From Collinsella sp. (GTDB lineage: Bacteria > Actinomycetota > Coriobacteriia > Coriobacteriales > Coriobacteriaceae): a stretch of DNA of 16,526 nt. Position 1 is the first letter of the stretch. Every line of letters begins with the position of its first letter. The position numbers were made by a program, and so were the translations under genes. The stretch covers positions 54,773 through 71,298 of the forward strand of contig JAGZQF010000008.1 of the NCBI GenBank assembly GCA_018382295.1, written 5' to 3'. Below, piece by piece: positions 13,982 through 16,526 of this stretch. Under the pieces are notes generated by a model. The model was not told the origin of the DNA. It did not search any database and worked only from the letters and a program-made list of their open reading frames with translations.

Positions 13982-16309
13982 ATGGCGGATTCTCAGATCC
14001 ATGTCGCGCTGGCGGGTAACCCCAACTGCGGCAAGACCACGCTTTTCAACCTGATTACCGGCGCCAACGGCTACGTTGGCAACTGGCCCGGCGTCACGGT
14101 TGAGAAAAAGGAAGCCAAGCTCCTAAGCGACAAGAACGTTACCATCACGGACCTCCCCGGCATCTACTCGCTTTCCCCCTACAGCCCCGAGGAGCAATGC
14201 TCGCGCGATTACCTCATGAGCGGCGAGCCCGATGTTGTCGTCCAGGTTGTCGACGCCACCAACCTCGAGCGCAACCTGTATCTGGCACTTCAGGTTATCG
14301 AGACCGGCCTGCCCGTGGTCGTTGCCCTCAACATGGCCGACCTGGTCGAGAAGAACGGCGACAAGATCGACACGGACAAGCTCTCCAAGAAGCTCGGCTG
14401 CCCGGTCATGATGATCTCGGCCCTTAAGAACAAGGGTATTAAGGAGCTGTTCGAACAGGTCAAGAAGTCCGCTGCTTCCAAGGGCCAGGTGCCGGAGCAC
14501 AAGTTCGACTCCTCCATCGAGGACGTTCTGGACCACATCGAGAACAACCTTCCGGCGAGCGTTTCCGCCAACAAGCGCCGCTATTACGCCGTCAAGCTGT
14601 TCGAGCGCGACGCGGACGCCTGCAAGCTCATCAACCTCACCAAGGAGAAGGCCGCTCGCGTGGAGCAGCTGGTCGCCCAGTGCGAGCAGGACTGCGACGA
14701 CGACGCCGAGTCCATCATCACCGGCGAGCGTTACGGCGTGATTGCCCACATCATTGACGAGTGCCTCACCAAGGCTCCGGCAAAGATGAGCACCTCCGAG
14801 AAGATCGACCGCGTGGTTACCAACCGTATCCTGGGCCTGCCGATCTTTGTGGTCATCATGTTCTGCGTGTACTACATCGCCGTTTCTACCCTGGGCGGCA
14901 CGGTGACCGACTTCACCAACGACCAGCTCTTCGGTACCGACGGTTGGTATGTGCTCGGCCAGGGTCGCGACGCCTACGACGCGGCCGTCGAGGCTGCGGG
15001 TGACAATGCCGACTCGGTCGACCCGGCACAGTACGGCCCCTATGTCCCGGGTATCACCACCGTGGTGCACGACGCCCTTGTGGCGGGCGGCACCGAGGAC
15101 GGTGGCCTGGTCGATTCGCTGGTCTGCGACGGCATCGTCGGCGGCCTGGGCGCCATCTTCGGCTTCGTCCCGCAGATGTTCCTGCTGTTCGTCATGCTGT
15201 CCTTCTTGGAGGACTGCGGCTATATGGCCCGCGTCGCCTTCATCATGGACCGCGTGTTCCGCCGCTTTGGCCTGTCCGGTAAGTCCTTCATCCCCATGCT
15301 CGTGTCCTCGGGCTGCGGCGTCCCCGGCGTCATGGCTACCAAGACCATCGAGAACGAGAAGGACCGCCGCATGACGGTCATGACCACCACGTTCATTCCC
15401 TGTGGCGCTAAGCTGCCGATCATCGCCCTGCTCATGGGTTCCATCATCGGCGATTCTTCCACCACTGCCGCGTGGATCAGCCCGCTCTTCTACTTCCTGG
15501 GCGTCTTTGCCGTCATCGCCTCGGGCCTCATGCTCAAGAAGACCAAGCTCTTCGCCGGCCGCCCGACCCCGTTTGTCATGGAGCTCCCCGCTTACCACTT
15601 CCCGGCGATCCGCTCTTGGGCGCTGCACGTGTGGGAGCGCTGCTGGGCCTTTATCAAGAAGGCCGGCACGATCATCTTCGCCTCTACCGTCGTGGTGTGG
15701 TTCCTCTCCAACTTTGGTAGCTACAACGGCTCCTTTGGCTTCCTGCCTGCGATGGACGGCATCCCCGAGGAGTTCATGGACTACTCCGTGCTCGCCATGC
15801 TGGGCAACCTGGTCGCTTGGATCTTCGCCCCGCTCGGCTTTAGCACCTGGCAGGCAACCGCGCTGACTGTCTCTGGCCTCGTCGCCAAGGAGAACGTTGT
15901 CGCCACCGCCGGCTCGCTGCTGTCCGTCGCCGACGCGGGCGAGACCGACCCGAGCCTGTGGACCGCGTTTGCCGGCATGTTCCCCACCATGGGCGCCTGC
16001 GTTGCCTTCGGCGCGTTCAACCTGCTGTGCGCTCCGTGCTTTGCCGCTATGGGTACCATCCGCAACCAGATGGATTCCGGCAAGTGGACCGCGATTGCCC
16101 TCGGCTACGAGTGCGCCTTTGCTTGGGTAATCGGCCTGTTCATCAACCAGTTCTACAACCTGCTTGTTCTTGGACAGTTTGGTGTCTGGACGATTGTGGC
16201 CATCGTGCTGCTGGTTGCGATGCTCTTCCAGATCTTCCGTCCCATGCCCAAGCATGCATGGACCGACGAGGACGAGACCAACACTGCTTCCGCCGCAGTT
16301 TCCGCTTAA
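13982..16309 (+). CDS. feoB: Ferrous iron transporter FeoB
   Basis: Inner-membrane Fe(II) permease with a cytoplasmic N-terminal G-protein domain. The product is 775 aa, normal for the family. GTPase motifs: G1 GNPNCGKT at residues 12-19, G2 Thr39 in PGVTVE, G3 DLPG at 57-60, G4 NMAD at 117-120, and G5 SAL near 146. A helical spacer follows to about residue 280. The membrane part has the two Gate regions: SSGCGVPGVMATKTIENE with Cys445, FIPCGAKLPI with Cys474, and later the AGTIIFASTVVVWFLS helix and SGLVAKENVVATAGSLL. A roughly 50-residue acidic insertion (about residues 315-365) lies between early membrane helices. ATG at 13982 with AAGGA 4 nt upstream. The gap of 123 nt after feoA2 holds two hairpins. 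No feoC is seen. Confidence 0.97.
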   Translation: MADSQIHVALAGNPNCGKTTLFNLITGANGYVGNWPGVTVEKKEAKLLSDKNVTITDLPGIYSLSPYSPEEQCSRDYLMSGEPDVVVQVVDATNLERNLYLALQVIETGLPVVVALNMADLVEKNGDKIDTDKLSKKLGCPVMMISALKNKGIKELFEQVKKSAASKGQVPEHKFDSSIEDVLDHIENNLPASVSANKRRYYAVKLFERDADACKLINLTKEKAARVEQLVAQCEQDCDDDAESIITGERYGVIAHIIDECLTKAPAKMSTSEKIDRVVTNRILGLPIFVVIMFCVYYIAVSTLGGTVTDFTNDQLFGTDGWYVLGQGRDAYDAAVEAAGDNADSVDPAQYGPYVPGITTVVHDALVAGGTEDGGLVDSLVCDGIVGGLGAIFGFVPQMFLLFVMLSFLEDCGYMARVAFIMDRVFRRFGLSGKSFIPMLVSSGCGVPGVMATKTIENEKDRRMTVMTTTFIPCGAKLPIIALLMGSIIGDSSTTAAWISPLFYFLGVFAVIASGLMLKKTKLFAGRPTPFVMELPAYHFPAIRSWALHVWERCWAFIKKAGTIIFASTVVVWFLSNFGSYNGSFGFLPAMDGIPEEFMDYSVLAMLGNLVAWIFAPLGFSTWQATALTVSGLVAKENVVATAGSLLSVADAGETDPSLWTAFAGMFPTMGACVAFGAFNLLCAPCFAAMGTIRNQMDSGKWTAIALGYECAFAWVIGLFINQFYNLLVLGQFGVWTIVAIVLLVAMLFQIFRPMPKHAWTDEDETNTASAAVSA

Positions 16310-16338
16310 GTCCGAATAAGGATTAACCCCTTTCCACG

Positions 16339-16371
16339 AGCCCGGGTGTCCCAGCGACACTCGGGCTTTTT
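16339..16371 (+). terminator. feo operon terminator
   Basis: AGCCCGGGTGTC (16339-16350) pairs with GACACTCGGGCT (16356-16367) with one G-T pair and a 5-nt loop, ending in five T (16367-16371). It lies 30 nt after the feoB stop. Confidence 0.92.
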
Positions 16372-16458
16372 GGTGGGAGAGATATGGCGTTTCCGCAGAT
16401 AAAAACGACCAAAATAAACCTGTCCCTTTTTAATATGAGCAGGACATTGTCAAGAGGC

Positions 16459-16496
16459 AAAATCGGGCCTGGCCCCAACGATATGGGGTCAGGCCC
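16459..16496 (-). terminator. Possible terminator for a minus-strand gene beyond the window
   Basis: GGGCCTGGCCCCA (16465-16477) pairs with TGGGGTCAGGCCC (16484-16496) with one mismatch of wobble type and a 6-nt loop. On the minus strand the stem is followed by GATTTTG, which suits termination of a gene entering from the right. On the plus strand there is no T-run. Confidence 0.5.
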
Positions 16497-16526
16497 TCTC
16501 CCTATATCAACCCGTCCGCGGCGACC

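Noticed and set aside
16384..16526. Open frame starting MAFPQIKTTK and running off the window, with GGGAG upstream
   Set aside because: It runs through a strong GC hairpin and its translation does not resemble a protein; a terminator for a minus-strand gene explains the hairpin better.

Overview
The window looks like chromosomal DNA of a high-GC anaerobic gut actinobacterium. My best guess is Coriobacteriia, near Collinsella. The evidence is strong G/C bias at third codon positions, a core set of housekeeping genes, a nickel-dependent lactate racemase (lar) locus, and strong Shine-Dalgarno sites. The taxonomic call is an inference from gene content and style, not from a marker comparison. No phage, transposase, CRISPR array, rRNA or tRNA is seen.

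Layout, left to right. (1) Plus-strand hisS (histidyl-tRNA synthetase) and ppc (phosphoenolpyruvate carboxylase), each behind a perfect TATAAT box. (2) A long intergenic stretch, 4498-5376. It holds a 127-nt composite hairpin, a degenerate sequence that may be a relative of it, a promoter candidate, and a long leader for larA. (3) Plus-strand larA-larD (lactate racemase and lactic-acid channel), closed by a second composite hairpin with the same architecture but different stems. (4) Minus-strand larB-larC-tetR, convergent to larAD. LarB and LarC make the nickel-pincer cofactor that LarA needs, so the two transcription units form one system. The larB promoter overlaps a perfect 12-12-12 palindrome that is a good candidate operator for the TetR-type protein. 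The LarC here is only the LarC1 half, and larE is not in the window. (5) Minus-strand serB, then divergent plus-strand aspS. (6) A very short HPr-like gene with a hairpin terminator. (7) The iron-uptake operon feoA1-feoA2-feoB, preceded by a 15-bp perfect inverted repeat and with a second palindrome just before feoB.

The most unusual signals are these. First, the two composite hairpins share an internal-loop motif with a compensatory base-pair change, and differ almost completely in their stems; they look like copies of an undescribed structured intergenic repeat. Second, the lar locus is controlled by a TetR-type regulator with a visible operator and has a half-length LarC. Third, the HPr-like protein lacks about 16 residues and carries Asp where HPr normally has the regulatory Ser46.
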